Assembly (NCBI GenBank): GCA_018335895.1
Contig: JAGXQU010000056.1
Span: 38,805-102,804, forward strand
DNA: 64,000 bases
From: Hyphomicrobiales bacterium
GTDB taxonomy: Bacteria > Pseudomonadota > Alphaproteobacteria > Rhizobiales > Xanthobacteraceae
Direction of reading: 5' to 3'
Part shown: in pieces, positions 1 to 7,477 of the stretch
How positions within the stretch are numbered: position 1 is the first letter of the stretch
Layout of the letters: the number at the start of each line of letters is the position of its first letter
Position numbers and translations under genes: made by a program
Notes under the pieces: model-generated
What the model was told of the DNA's origin: nothing
Databases searched by the model: none
What the model saw: the letters and a program-made list of their open reading frames with translations, nothing else

Positions 1-32
1 ATTTCCCGAGCCCGTGCGCAAAAAAACTTAAG

Positions 33-578
33 ATGCTGCCTTACGATTCAAAGCCCGCCGGTGTCATTCGTTCCATAAGGCAGCGTTGGTTGTTCGGACT
101 ATGGGATCGCGCTCGATCTGGCGCTGATATTCCGCATTGGTCTAAACTTCAGGCATCAGATCTTGCATCTTGCTTTGATTGCTTAAACTTCATCAAGGTC
201 TTTCATTTGAATGGCGCACTTCGATTTCAGATTCTCGCTCATGGCCAACAAATTGGTGTAATGTTTGGTAAAGCGAGCTGCGCAGGAAAATTTCTCGACG
301 AGGTGATTCCCAAATCCGGGCTTCAAGCGAATCTGGAATCTTACAATCAAGCCGTACAGTTGAAGACACCAATTTATACGACATCTAACGCTACGGCGGT
401 CGACGGAATGCCAGTCGTATATGAGCGCCTATTGCTCCCTTTCTCGGAATCTCGGGATCAGGTGACCCACATTATTGGGATGCTTGAGCCCATGAGCACC
501 GAAGGTAAGTTCGACCGTAGGAACCTCTTTTCATCTGGCATGGCCGAGCAACTAACCGTCAAGGCGTCAATAAAATAG
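33..578 (+). CDS. PAS_5-type sensory/unknown protein
   Basis: A 181-aa soluble protein with no signal peptide or membrane segment. The N-terminal stretch (RQRWLFGLWDRARSG, residues 17-31), followed by a discussion-free single alpha/beta domain ending in VTHIIGMLEP, resembles the PAS_5 family common in Hyphomicrobiales, where the domain is thought to sense a small ligand or protein partner. The family assignment is from memory and moderate. No clear Shine-Dalgarno precedes the ATG, and the 32 bases before it show no other gene. The gene lies just left of a tRNA att site and an arm-type repeat pair, so it may be chromosomal or may belong to another element extending left of the window. Confidence 0.55.
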   Translation: MLPYDSKPAGVIRSIRQRWLFGLWDRARSGADIPHWSKLQASDLASCFDCLNFIKVFHLNGALRFQILAHGQQIGVMFGKASCAGKFLDEVIPKSGLQANLESYNQAVQLKTPIYTTSNATAVDGMPVVYERLLLPFSESRDQVTHIIGMLEPMSTEGKFDRRNLFSSGMAEQLTVKASIK

Positions 579-724
579 TGATCGAAAAGCAGATAACTAG
601 TGTTAGTGGTTCGCCTTATAGTAATACCTACGGTCTGCGAGCTTGCGCCAGGTTGCTTCAATCAGCTTCAACCTCTTTGTTAAATTGCTTGCGTGGAGTG
701 CAACCAAGCAATTATCCTTTCCTC

Positions 725-744
725 GGTGCCTGAGAAGTGCCTGA
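725..744 (+). repeat. Arm-type direct repeat pair left of the first att site
   Basis: GGTGCCTGA (725-733) and AGTGCCTGA (736-744) form a direct repeat with an 11-bp period, 64 bp before the TTCCCAA core at 808. The geometry matches the right ends of the elements downstream (21359-21378, 57451-57470, 58964-58983). This suggests that the DNA left of 814 is the right end of a further element. Confidence 0.5.
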
Positions 745-777
745 GAAATTTTCAAGTGTCAGAAAAGTCCTGATTTT

Positions 778-814
778 GCGGGCGTAGTTCAGTGGTAGAA
801 CGACAGCTTCCCAA
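778..814 (+). other. tRNA-Gly(CCC) 5' half (att site, left end of element 1)
   Basis: The sequence begins with acceptor strand GCGGGCG, has D-arm GTTC/GAAC and anticodon stem ACAGC, and ends in the loop TTCCCAA (808-814), after which tRNA homology stops. Joined to 59030-59067 it gives a complete cloverleaf: GCGGGCG/CGCCCGC acceptor, ACAGC/GCTGT anticodon stem, GTGGG/CCCAT T-stem, and CCA. It is identical over 37 bp to 21398-21434. The crossover is in the anticodon loop, so the host gene is split by 58 kb. Confidence 0.9.
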
Positions 815-957
815 GTGAAGAATTTATTTCCTCACGGCTGATCGTTTCTTCTCACGACCCACGGCAAGCTCTACTAAAGACAGCGCAATTTCCCAATTTT
901 GACTCCGAGGACGTACCTCGGCTCCTCAACCCGCATCGCTCTTACGCAGCGGATTTG

Positions 958-977
958 GGAGCCAAATCGGAGCCAAA
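958..977 (+). repeat. Arm-type repeat pair, left end of element 1
   Basis: GGAGCCAAA occurs at 958-966 and 969-977 (11-bp period), immediately before the integrase start codon and 144 bp from the att core. The same 9-mer pair with the same period occurs near the right end at 21359-21378. This is the expected layout for accessory binding sites of a tyrosine integrase. Its position next to the ATG would also let the integrase or excisionase repress its own gene. Confidence 0.65.
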
Positions 978-979
978 AA

Positions 980-2110
980 ATGCCGGTTGCGCATCTCACT
1001 GACATCGTGGTGTCGCGGCTCAAACAGCCGGGCACCTACTTCGATGACCACACGCCCGCGTTCGGAATCCGAATAGGAAAGAAGCGAAAGACGTGGATCG
1101 TAGTTCGCGGGAGAGAGCGCACCCGCACCCGCATCGGCCACTATCCAGCCATATCGCTTGCCGATGCCAGAAAGAAAGCGCTGGTGCTGCTCGGCTCTCC
1201 TGTAGAGCGCGAGGAGAAAGCCCCGTTCTTCAAAGATGCACTGGAAAAATTCTATTCGATCCATCTGCCAACGCTTAAGCCGAAGTCGCAATATCAGATT
1301 AAGCGCGCACTCGACCGCCACTTCGTTCCGAAGCTCAAGCACAAGCGGCTGAACGAGATTACTCATCGGGAGATTTGCGCAATTACTGACGCGCTTGCGC
1401 CGAATACGCCGAGCGAGGCGTGGCACGCTTTCAAGGACGCCCGGATATTTTTCAGGTGGTGTGTTCCGCGTTTCGTGAAGCATTCGCCGATGGAAGGCTT
1501 GCGCTCGCCGACACGATACGTTCCGCGAAAGCGAGTGTTGACAAACACCGAAATCGCAAAGGTATGGGAAGCGGCCGATGAAGTTGGCTATCCGTTCGGT
1601 ACCGCCATCCAGCTCTCGCTCCTCTGGGGCACGCGATGGGGAGAAACAATCTCAACTCGCCGCGCTTATATCGACGAACGAGAGAAAACGATAACGCTGC
1701 CAGATACAAAGAATGGCACGGAGCATTGCTTTCCGTACGGCTTAATGACGAAAGCGATCCTCAAGACCATACCGCGCTACAACAGCACCGATCTGCTTTT
1801 CCCGGGGCGCGACATGGCCACGCCCTGGAATGGGGCGGGTAAAGCAAAATGTGAGTTTAAAGAACTCTGCGATATCGCTCCCTGGCAGCTACTCGATCTC
1901 CGTAGGACATTCGCGACGAAGCTTGCTGAGCAAAAAGTGCCGCCTCACATCGTCGAGAGGCTACTTAATCACAAGTTAGGTACGCTCAAAGCCCAGGGCG
2001 TAATCACGGCAGTGGCTGAGGTTTACAACAGGGCGCTGTATCTGGATGAGATGCGGGACGCCATCGAGGACAGGTGGGAGCCGTTCCTAAAAAGGCTGCT
2101 AGTCTGCTGA
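980..2110 (+). CDS. Tyrosine recombinase (integrase) of element 1
   Basis: The protein is predicted to integrate and excise element 1 at tRNA-Gly(CCC). From the ATG at 980 it has 376 aa: an N-terminal arm-binding domain (about 1-60, LTDIVVSRLK...RIGHYPAISLADAR), a SAM-like core-binding domain (about 85-170) and a catalytic domain. Visible catalytic residues are Arg219 (LLWGTRWGE), Lys244 (DTKNG), Arg308 (LLDLRRTF), His331 (LLNH) and Tyr349 (EVYNR). The usual first His of HxxR is Leu here. An upstream start at 899 is possible, but that stretch overlaps the arm sites and lacks family resemblance. It is related to the integrase at 21577-22710, and its position directly inside the left att site is typical. 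Confidence 0.93.
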   Translation: MPVAHLTDIVVSRLKQPGTYFDDHTPAFGIRIGKKRKTWIVVRGRERTRTRIGHYPAISLADARKKALVLLGSPVEREEKAPFFKDALEKFYSIHLPTLKPKSQYQIKRALDRHFVPKLKHKRLNEITHREICAITDALAPNTPSEAWHAFKDARIFFRWCVPRFVKHSPMEGLRSPTRYVPRKRVLTNTEIAKVWEAADEVGYPFGTAIQLSLLWGTRWGETISTRRAYIDEREKTITLPDTKNGTEHCFPYGLMTKAILKTIPRYNSTDLLFPGRDMATPWNGAGKAKCEFKELCDIAPWQLLDLRRTFATKLAEQKVPPHIVERLLNHKLGTLKAQGVITAVAEVYNRALYLDEMRDAIEDRWEPFLKRLLVC

Positions 2111-2578
2111 TTCTACATTGTTTTCTTCGGTGATTAGATTCAGCGCGTAAGCACTATTGCAGATTCGAGCGATTCAATATTACGAATCGCGAATGGCTAG
2201 AATGGTCGTTAAATATCAGAGTTGCCCAATCAGATTGGCCTTTCTTTACTGGGCGGCACAGAGGGTTGCGGCTCGGCCGACTGTCCAGGTCGGTCTTTCG
2301 GCCCGCGCATATATTGCTCGAAGCTTTTCAGTAAAAACAGATCACGAGACAGCAGTTAAATTCCTAGTTGGGTGGATAAGGACACTGGCGTGTGGAACAC
2401 GCATACAATGTCTCGCCGGCCAGGTAACGCGACGGCTGGCGCTAGTTTTTACATTGGTTTTGCTGAGCCTGATGTGCAGGGATTTTTCCGGAGAACATCA
2501 GGAACAAGACACAGTCCTCCAATTCCTTCGAGAGTTTTTTGTCGTTCGAAGGATCGGCTCTATCACAGCTCACTGAAT
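2111..2578. other. Stretch without a convincing gene
   Basis: Between the integrase stop and the structured leader of the next gene I find no reading frame with credible protein composition; the longest open stretches (2157-2576, 2372-2641) have no recognizable motif. The region may hold promoters for the backbone operon, but I can assign no individual site. Confidence 0.5.
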
Positions 2579-2642
2579 CTCACTCCTCAACGATTTCAAA
2601 CCGTTTTCGTTGAACGCGCCGCTATGCGGCATTTGGAGTGAG
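2579..2642 (+). promoter_or_regulatory. Three-way-junction leader burying a ribosome binding site
   Basis: CTCACTCC (2579-2586) is perfectly complementary to GGAGTGAG (2635-2642). Inside this stem are TCAACG (2587-2592) pairing with CGTTGA (2608-2613), and GCCGC/GCGGC (2618-2622/2626-2630) with a three-base loop. The GGAG at 2635-2638 is the Shine-Dalgarno of the ATG at 2648, so the closed form would hide it. The nested complementarity is direct observation; translational control is inference. It could also act as DNA, as an operator. Confidence 0.6.
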
Positions 2643-2647
2643 AACAA

Positions 2648-2977
2648 ATGATTAATTATCGGAACCGCCCGCCCAGAGGAGCAGGCGACAACAGCGACGT
2701 AATCGAAAAAGAAAATGTCCAGTCGCCTCCAACCCAACCTTCTCTACCGGCGGGCAGAAGAGAAAGCGACGACTATCCGCTTGATAAAAAAGGAGCAGCC
2801 CACTTTCTTGGAATAAGCGTGGCCACATTTGATCGGACACGGACCAAAAAGAGGAAAGGGATTCCCGGTTATGAGTTGTTCCCGGCGGATTCTCGTCCAT
2901 CGGGCAATCCGCGTGGTCACTTACGTTTCCGTCGCGACGAAATGATCCGGTGGCGGGATAGGGATGTGCTCAAGTAA
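2648..2977 (+). CDS. Small helix-turn-helix (AlpA/excisionase-like) protein
   Basis: A 109-aa protein. A disordered N-terminus (about 1-40, rich in Arg, Asn, Gln and Pro) is followed by a winged-HTH-like domain (about 42-109: YPLDKKGAAHFLGISVATFD, then RGHLRFRRDEMIRWRD). The domain resembles AlpA/Xis-type DNA-binding proteins, which bend att DNA for excision or switch on element genes. It comes after the integrase and is followed by a strong terminator at 2983-3017, forming a single-gene unit. Translation is probably gated by the leader hairpin at 2579-2642. A small HTH gene of similar size occupies the same position in element 2 (22818-23051), which supports a role in the integrated/excised decision. 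Confidence 0.7.
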   Translation: MINYRNRPPRGAGDNSDVIEKENVQSPPTQPSLPAGRRESDDYPLDKKGAAHFLGISVATFDRTRTKKRKGIPGYELFPADSRPSGNPRGHLRFRRDEMIRWRDRDVLK

Positions 2978-2982
2978 AAAAT

Positions 2983-3017
2983 AGCGGCGGGACAAAAAAT
3001 CCCGCCGCTTTCGTTTT
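2983..3017 (+). terminator. Rho-independent terminator
   Basis: A perfect 10-bp stem AGCGGCGGGA/TCCCGCCGCT with a seven-base A-rich loop is followed by TTCGTTTT, 6 bp after the stop of the HTH gene. Confidence 0.9.
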
Positions 3018-3062
3018 GAGGCGGTTTGCAAATCTTCGTTCTTCGACTCTGAATTTTCGCGA

Positions 3063-3095
3063 GACTACGCTCCGCGTACCGAAAGGAGCGTAGTC
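3063..3095 (+). promoter_or_regulatory. Perfect 11-bp hairpin burying the RBS of the next gene
   Basis: GACTACGCTCC (3063-3073) and GGAGCGTAGTC (3085-3095) are perfect inverted repeats separated by 11 bp. The right arm ends at the base before the ATG (3096) and contains the Shine-Dalgarno AGGAG (3084-3088). Like the leader at 2579-2642, the folded form would block translation. The hairpin has no U-tract, so it is not a terminator. Confidence 0.65.
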
Positions 3096-3383
3096 ATGGA
3101 AAAACTTCTCGCACTTATCCCAATCGGGGTTATCGGCATCTTCGGATTTCTATTTATCAAGTCCGTTATGGACCAGAATGCTCGCTACCGCGAAGCCGAG
3201 CGTAAACGCGGGCTTCCTCTAACCCCCGAACAAATGGCTGAGAAAGAATTCTGGTACCGCGCTCAGTCGCGAATGCTCGATGCTGAAGGCGAATTCAAAC
3301 TGAAGTCGGCAGAGCTCCAGGACATCGAGCAGTTTGTTGCTTCACGCAAAAAGCTGGAGAAAACAAATGCCAAAAGAAATTGA
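3096..3383 (+). CDS. Small membrane-anchored coiled-coil protein
   Basis: A 95-aa protein with one hydrophobic helix near the N-terminus (about 4-25, LLALIPIGVIGIFGFLFIKS) and a charged, helical remainder. No known family recognized. It is the first gene of an operon with the coiled-coil protein at 3367, ATPase A at 4043 and, after a gap, Replic_Relax. It overlaps the next gene by 17 bp. The context suggests a membrane anchor or accessory for ATPase A, as small membrane proteins accompany VirD4-type ATPases; this is inference. In element 2 a TPR/two-TM protein (23104-23763) occupies the equivalent place. Confidence 0.65.
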   Translation: MEKLLALIPIGVIGIFGFLFIKSVMDQNARYREAERKRGLPLTPEQMAEKEFWYRAQSRMLDAEGEFKLKSAELQDIEQFVASRKKLEKTNAKRN

Positions 3384-4065
3384 GATCATCCCGCCGCCTC
3401 GTATGCCAGAACTAAAGCCGCAGCGAGCATCGGTGAGCGCTTCTGTGCCTGGAGTCAGAAGTTACGGGACGCTCGACGGCATCGAGGCTTATTTCGATAA
3501 GCAGCGGTATATGCGGACAGGTAAGGTCGTCGATAAGTTGACGGACTTAAACCGCAAGGAAGCAGCGCTGTACAGCTCTCAGTCGGCGGCAACTACCGAA
3601 TACATCAGGCGGCAGGAAGAGTTGTTCCGATTGCAGGATTTGCCGGAACGACTCGGCCACGAACAAACGGTCCGTCGGATCGTTCGTTTCGATCAACTAT
3701 GTGAAGTCCGACACACGCATGAGTTAAACCAACAGCGTCGCCGGAAAGACTACATGCTCGGCGAAACCGAAGTTGTGCAAACAAAAGCGAAGCTCACGCA
3801 CGCGCGCACGGTACTGCTCGATGCTCAGCAGCAATACGAGGCGCAAGCTAAGTACGGCGGCACGACGCACGAATTACATCACAAGAAGCAAATCGTAGAA
3901 CTGCTGCAAATCGAACTGGAAGCGGAAGAGCGCCGCGCTTTACTTCGATCCCACAATGTCGATCTTGGTGACGACGATCGAAGGCAGCGCGAGTTCGCGG
4001 AGGAAGAGTCTGAGCAATTCGAGCGAGAGTTGAGGGAAGACCTTGAAAAGATGGGTGCCAAATAG
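3367..4065 (+). CDS. Coiled-coil protein of the ATPase A operon
   Basis: About 232 aa from the ATG at 3367, which has GGAGA about 8 bp upstream; an in-frame ATG at 3334 lies inside the preceding gene and is less likely. The N-terminus is Pro-rich (residues 4-15), and the rest is predicted to be almost wholly alpha-helical with many Gln, Glu and Arg residues and long heptad-like stretches (about 90-230). No enzymatic motif is seen. It overlaps the gene before by 17 bp and the ATPase after by 23 bp, so the three are probably translated together. It is probably a structural partner of the ATPase; function unknown. Confidence 0.7.
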   Translation: MPKEIEIIPPPRMPELKPQRASVSASVPGVRSYGTLDGIEAYFDKQRYMRTGKVVDKLTDLNRKEAALYSSQSAATTEYIRRQEELFRLQDLPERLGHEQTVRRIVRFDQLCEVRHTHELNQQRRRKDYMLGETEVVQTKAKLTHARTVLLDAQQQYEAQAKYGGTTHELHHKKQIVELLQIELEAEERRALLRSHNVDLGDDDRRQREFAEEESEQFERELREDLEKMGAK

Positions 4066-6220
4066 CGGTGCCGGTCGCATCGTGGACGATATTCGCCGGA
4101 GACTGAGAAAGCAGTTCCCGGCGCTGACGCGCCGCTTCGAGCAATTACCGGCTGACAGATCATCCATTGTCCTTGGCCGCTCATCCAGCGGACACACGCT
4201 CGTCATACCCGAAAGGGCGCGGATGGAGCACGGACTGTATGTCGGCACGACGGGCAGCGGCAAAACAACGGCAATGGACCTCAGTATCCGGCAGGACATA
4301 GCCGCCGGACGTGGCGTGCTCGTCATGGACCCGCACGGCGAGCATCCGGACAGTTTGTATCGCTCGCTCCTTTCCTGGATTAAGGAGCGAGGCTACGACA
4401 AGAGCCGTCAGGTGCAGCTCATCGATCCAAGCGAGACGGCGTACTCGGTTGGCTTCAATCCACTCGCAAGAGACCACGATACCGACATCTCGGTTGTCGC
4501 GGGCGTTACCCTGGAAGCCTTCTCGCGGGCCTGGGGAGGCGAGGATACGTCCACTAAGCCGACTATCGAGCGTGTACTCACCACGACGTTCTCAGCGCTG
4601 TGTGAGCTCGATTTAAGCCTTGCTGAAGCGCCGCTGCTTCTTGACCGGGCGGATCGGCATAGCCTTCGACGTTACGCACTGGAGCACGTCAAAGACCCTC
4701 ACACCCTGCGCGAGCTCGAACGCCTGAACGAGCTCTCCGACGATGAGCGGCGCAAAGCCGACTTCGATATCGAAGTGCTCGGCCCCATCAATCGCCTGGC
4801 TCGATTCCTACGACCGGCCGCGATTTCGTCGATGGTCGGTCAGACTGCTGGGATCGACTTTGCGAAGGCATTCGACGAAGGCCACGTCATTCTGTGCAAT
4901 CTCTCCGGCAGCAATCGCGTCTATGAAAAAGACGCTGATCTCCTTGGCCGTTTGATTACGCGCTTTGCGTTCCACCATGCAAAGCGGCGACAACATCCAG
5001 AACGAGCCTTCTTTATCTATATGGACGAATGTCACCGCTACTTGTCCGGCGATCTGGAAAACATCCTCGCGGAAAGCCGCAAGTACGGGGTCGGCGCAAT
5101 CCTCGCAACGCAATGGCTCCAGCAGCTTCGCAGCGAGAGCGAGAACATGCTTGCGGCTGTGCTGAATGCCACCAATCTAAAAACCGTATTTCGCGTCAAA
5201 GATCCAATGGAGGCAGAGCAACTTGCCGAGATGGTGATACCGTTCAATCTCGAAACGCCGGTGAGAGTTCTCGTGAAGCCGACGGTGACAGGCTATCGGC
5301 GCATCCAACTTAAAAACGCAAGCGAATCCAAGCAATCCTCGGTAACTGACATTGATATCGAGACATTCGGTGAATCTCTTGGAAACACGCAAGTACGAGG
5401 CGGATCGATTGCAAAATCGCACGTTCATACAAACGCTTTCTCGCACGGCGATGGTTCACAACAAGGCACAGTGCAGTCGCTAGTGAATACCGCCGGAAGA
5501 TCGGGCGGGAATTCCGCTTCTCTCAATCTCGATCCCAACGGAGGATATTTTGGCCCCAACATTGTCGGCATGGGCAGCACCAGCGATGAAGGGTGGAGCG
5601 ACGCGAAAGCGCGCGGCGTGACGAACAACCAAAGCACGAATACCCAGCGCAACTGGTCCGAGTCGGATGCCGACGGTGAAACGGAAATTGAGAATTGGAG
5701 CGAAGCGTTTCAGCGCGTGCTTCAATATTCGAGAGCAATCGGTAAGAATTTTACCGAAGGGCAAGGCAGCAGCCGAGGACATTCTGAAGCGCTGGAAGCA
5801 ATCCTGACCGCGCTCCCGAGCGCGGTGCATAGCCGCGACAATATCCGCTATCTCGCGGGCCTACTCGTGCGGAAACTGGAGACAGGTCGCGCCGTTGCGA
5901 GCTACGTGGGCCGATACGGCATGGTCTCAGCGCTGATCCATATCCCTGCTGTAACGCAGCACAAGCTCAGCAAGGACGCGTATGTGCGTCTCAGGCAGGA
6001 AATCCTTTCTCGAAGCGCCTGGGCCATCTCAGCCCCCAAAGCGGCCGAGCTCCAGAAAGAACGCGAACTCTCATTCTTTCAGGCTTTCAAGGTTGAGGAT
6101 TTTGTAGAGCCGGAAACCTTCCGGACCAAAGCGCCACCGGCAAAGCCCAAACGAGGACGTTCGAGGCCGGACGCGGCCAGCCGCCGCCGTTCACGCACGG
6201 CCGAGAATACTCCCGATTAA
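4043..6220 (+). CDS. VirD4/TraG-like DNA-translocating ATPase (ATPase A, element 1)
   Basis: A 725-aa cytoplasmic P-loop ATPase of the type IV coupling protein/HerA-FtsK class, expected to pump or recruit DNA at the membrane. Walker A is YVGTTGSGKTTAM (about 67-79), followed by LVMDPHGEHPD, the family signature VGFNPLA (about 144-150), and Walker B FFIYMDECHRY, with a downstream SRKYGVGAILATQWLQQL segment. No membrane helix is present, so anchoring may come from the 3096 protein. An unusual Gly/Ser/Asn-rich low-complexity stretch (about 450-580) and a basic tail (KPKRGRSRPDAASRRR) suggest DNA binding. It may start at 4043 or at a nearby GTG. It pairs with the Replic_Relax gene at 6365, as the equivalent ATPase does in element 2. 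Confidence 0.88.
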   Translation: MKRWVPNSGAGRIVDDIRRRLRKQFPALTRRFEQLPADRSSIVLGRSSSGHTLVIPERARMEHGLYVGTTGSGKTTAMDLSIRQDIAAGRGVLVMDPHGEHPDSLYRSLLSWIKERGYDKSRQVQLIDPSETAYSVGFNPLARDHDTDISVVAGVTLEAFSRAWGGEDTSTKPTIERVLTTTFSALCELDLSLAEAPLLLDRADRHSLRRYALEHVKDPHTLRELERLNELSDDERRKADFDIEVLGPINRLARFLRPAAISSMVGQTAGIDFAKAFDEGHVILCNLSGSNRVYEKDADLLGRLITRFAFHHAKRRQHPERAFFIYMDECHRYLSGDLENILAESRKYGVGAILATQWLQQLRSESENMLAAVLNATNLKTVFRVKDPMEAEQLAEMVIPFNLETPVRVLVKPTVTGYRRIQLKNASESKQSSVTDIDIETFGESLGNTQVRGGSIAKSHVHTNAFSHGDGSQQGTVQSLVNTAGRSGGNSASLNLDPNGGYFGPNIVGMGSTSDEGWSDAKARGVTNNQSTNTQRNWSESDADGETEIENWSEAFQRVLQYSRAIGKNFTEGQGSSRGHSEALEAILTALPSAVHSRDNIRYLAGLLVRKLETGRAVASYVGRYGMVSALIHIPAVTQHKLSKDAYVRLRQEILSRSAWAISAPKAAELQKERELSFFQAFKVEDFVEPETFRTKAPPAKPKRGRSRPDAASRRRSRTAENTPD

Positions 6221-6246
6221 TCGCATGGCAGCCAAACGTGGCGCGT

Positions 6247-6300
6247 GCATCGAGCGGGTCAAGGGCGGCGTAGCCGTCGCGAAGCGATGCAACCCTTGAC
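6247..6300 (+). repeat. Two interleaved inverted repeats before Replic_Relax
   Basis: GCATCG (6247-6252) matches CGATGC (6285-6290), and GTCAAGGG (6258-6265) matches CCCTTGAC (6293-6300). The pairs are interleaved, so they could form a pseudoknot in RNA or a composite protein-binding/nic-type site in DNA. They lie in the 144-bp gap between ATPase A and Replic_Relax, where an origin of transfer or an autoregulatory site would be plausible. Confidence 0.4.
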
Positions 6301-6364
6301 GCGTGAGAGAGCGCCACAAGCTCGCTTACGCGATGCAATTCCATTGGAGAGGTACAATACCGCT

Positions 6365-7345
6365 ATGCCGCCTCATAATGCGCAACAGGCGAAAGAGGGG
6401 AGGAAGCGCTTTGTACGCCCCTCGAAAGCGTCAAAGTTCTCACTGACGGAAAGAAACCTGGCACTCCTCGCCTATGTCTCGCAGCATCGCTTAATCGCAT
6501 CCGATGATCTCGCGAAGCTCGATGGTGGCAGCGAGCAAAACGCGAAACGTGAGCTCCGTCGTCTCTGGGAGAACGGCTACGTCCTGCGACCGGCCGCGCA
6601 GCTCATGACCGCCGCGATAACCGGTCCGCAGCCAATCGTATACGGGCTCTCGAACAAGGGAGCGCGTCTGTTGCGCGATAACGGGCATCTCATCCCTGAT
6701 GTAGATTGGTCCGAGAATACGCAACGCGCCGGAACCCGGTTCATCGATCACGAGGTAGCCCGAGCGCGATTTATGAGCTCGATTGAAGTAGCGGTGCGCA
6801 ATCGTTCCGATATTAGGCTTCTTCGCGCCGACGACATAATTGCGAACGCTCCGGAGAAAACCCGCACATCGAAAACGCCGCTGAAATGGTCGGCTCGTGT
6901 CCCGGACAAGGGTAGGGAAGTGCCGAGCTCGATAGTGGCGGATGATTTGTTCGCGCTGGTGTTCCCAGATCAAACCGCTTCGTACTTTCTGGTAGAGATA
7001 GATCGAGGCCAAATGCCGGTTCGCCGGCATGGCGATAGTTCAATGGAAATAGTGGACGGAAAGAAAAGAACGAGGACGCACTTCAAGCACAAGCTTGCGA
7101 CGTACTATCACGGCTGGCGGCAACGCCATCACGTGCAGCAGTTCGGTATCGAGCAGGTTCGTGTCATTACAGTCACCACATCGCAACAGCGCATTGAAAC
7201 AATGCTCGATGCGCTGCGTGAGGTGACGGAAGGGAAGGGGAGCGATCTCTTTCTTTTCGGTCACGAAGCCGAGCTTTCCAGTGCTGATGTTGTTACGGCT
7301 GGCTGGATTAGCGGACGAGGCGCAATCGTACGATTGGACAATTAA
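6365..7345 (+). CDS. Replic_Relax family protein (element 1)
   Basis: 326 aa from ATG 6365, with GGAGAGG at 6346-6352. The N-terminal winged-HTH (about 20-90: KFSLTERNLALLAYVSQHRL, then the GSEQNAKRELRRLWENGYV helix) is the hallmark of the Replic_Relax (replication-relaxation) family, whose founding members are plasmid-replication/DNA-relaxation proteins. The C-terminal half has FLVEIDRGQMPV followed by FKHKLATYY (about 215-255), a pattern resembling a nuclease-like fold with conserved E-x-D. Pairing with a VirD4-like ATPase is repeated in element 2 (25988-26965). The likely role is origin recognition or DNA processing for replication or transfer; this is inference from family and context. 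It is the last gene before the terminator at 7453. Confidence 0.8.
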   Translation: MPPHNAQQAKEGRKRFVRPSKASKFSLTERNLALLAYVSQHRLIASDDLAKLDGGSEQNAKRELRRLWENGYVLRPAAQLMTAAITGPQPIVYGLSNKGARLLRDNGHLIPDVDWSENTQRAGTRFIDHEVARARFMSSIEVAVRNRSDIRLLRADDIIANAPEKTRTSKTPLKWSARVPDKGREVPSSIVADDLFALVFPDQTASYFLVEIDRGQMPVRRHGDSSMEIVDGKKRTRTHFKHKLATYYHGWRQRHHVQQFGIEQVRVITVTTSQQRIETMLDALREVTEGKGSDLFLFGHEAELSSADVVTAGWISGRGAIVRLDN

Positions 7346-7452
7346 GAACCGGTTTGACAAACCGCTTTATTCATTGTGTCGCGTTAGGGGCTCGTGTTGG
7401 CGTGCTAGAATCTACTTGCTGATACTCACTCCGAAAACTTATCAGCCAACTC

Positions 7453-7477
7453 AGCCGCGCTCTCACGCGGCTTTTTC
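7453..7477 (+). terminator. Rho-independent terminator after Replic_Relax
   Basis: A 7-bp stem AGCCGCG/CGCGGCT with a six-base loop is followed by TTTTTC. It sits between the converging Replic_Relax and LamG genes; the T-run favours the + strand. Confidence 0.85.

Noticed and set aside
2157..2641. Two overlapping + strand open frames (139 and 89 codons) after integrase 1
   Set aside because: Unusual amino-acid composition, no motif, and they run into the structured leader of the HTH gene; probably non-coding.
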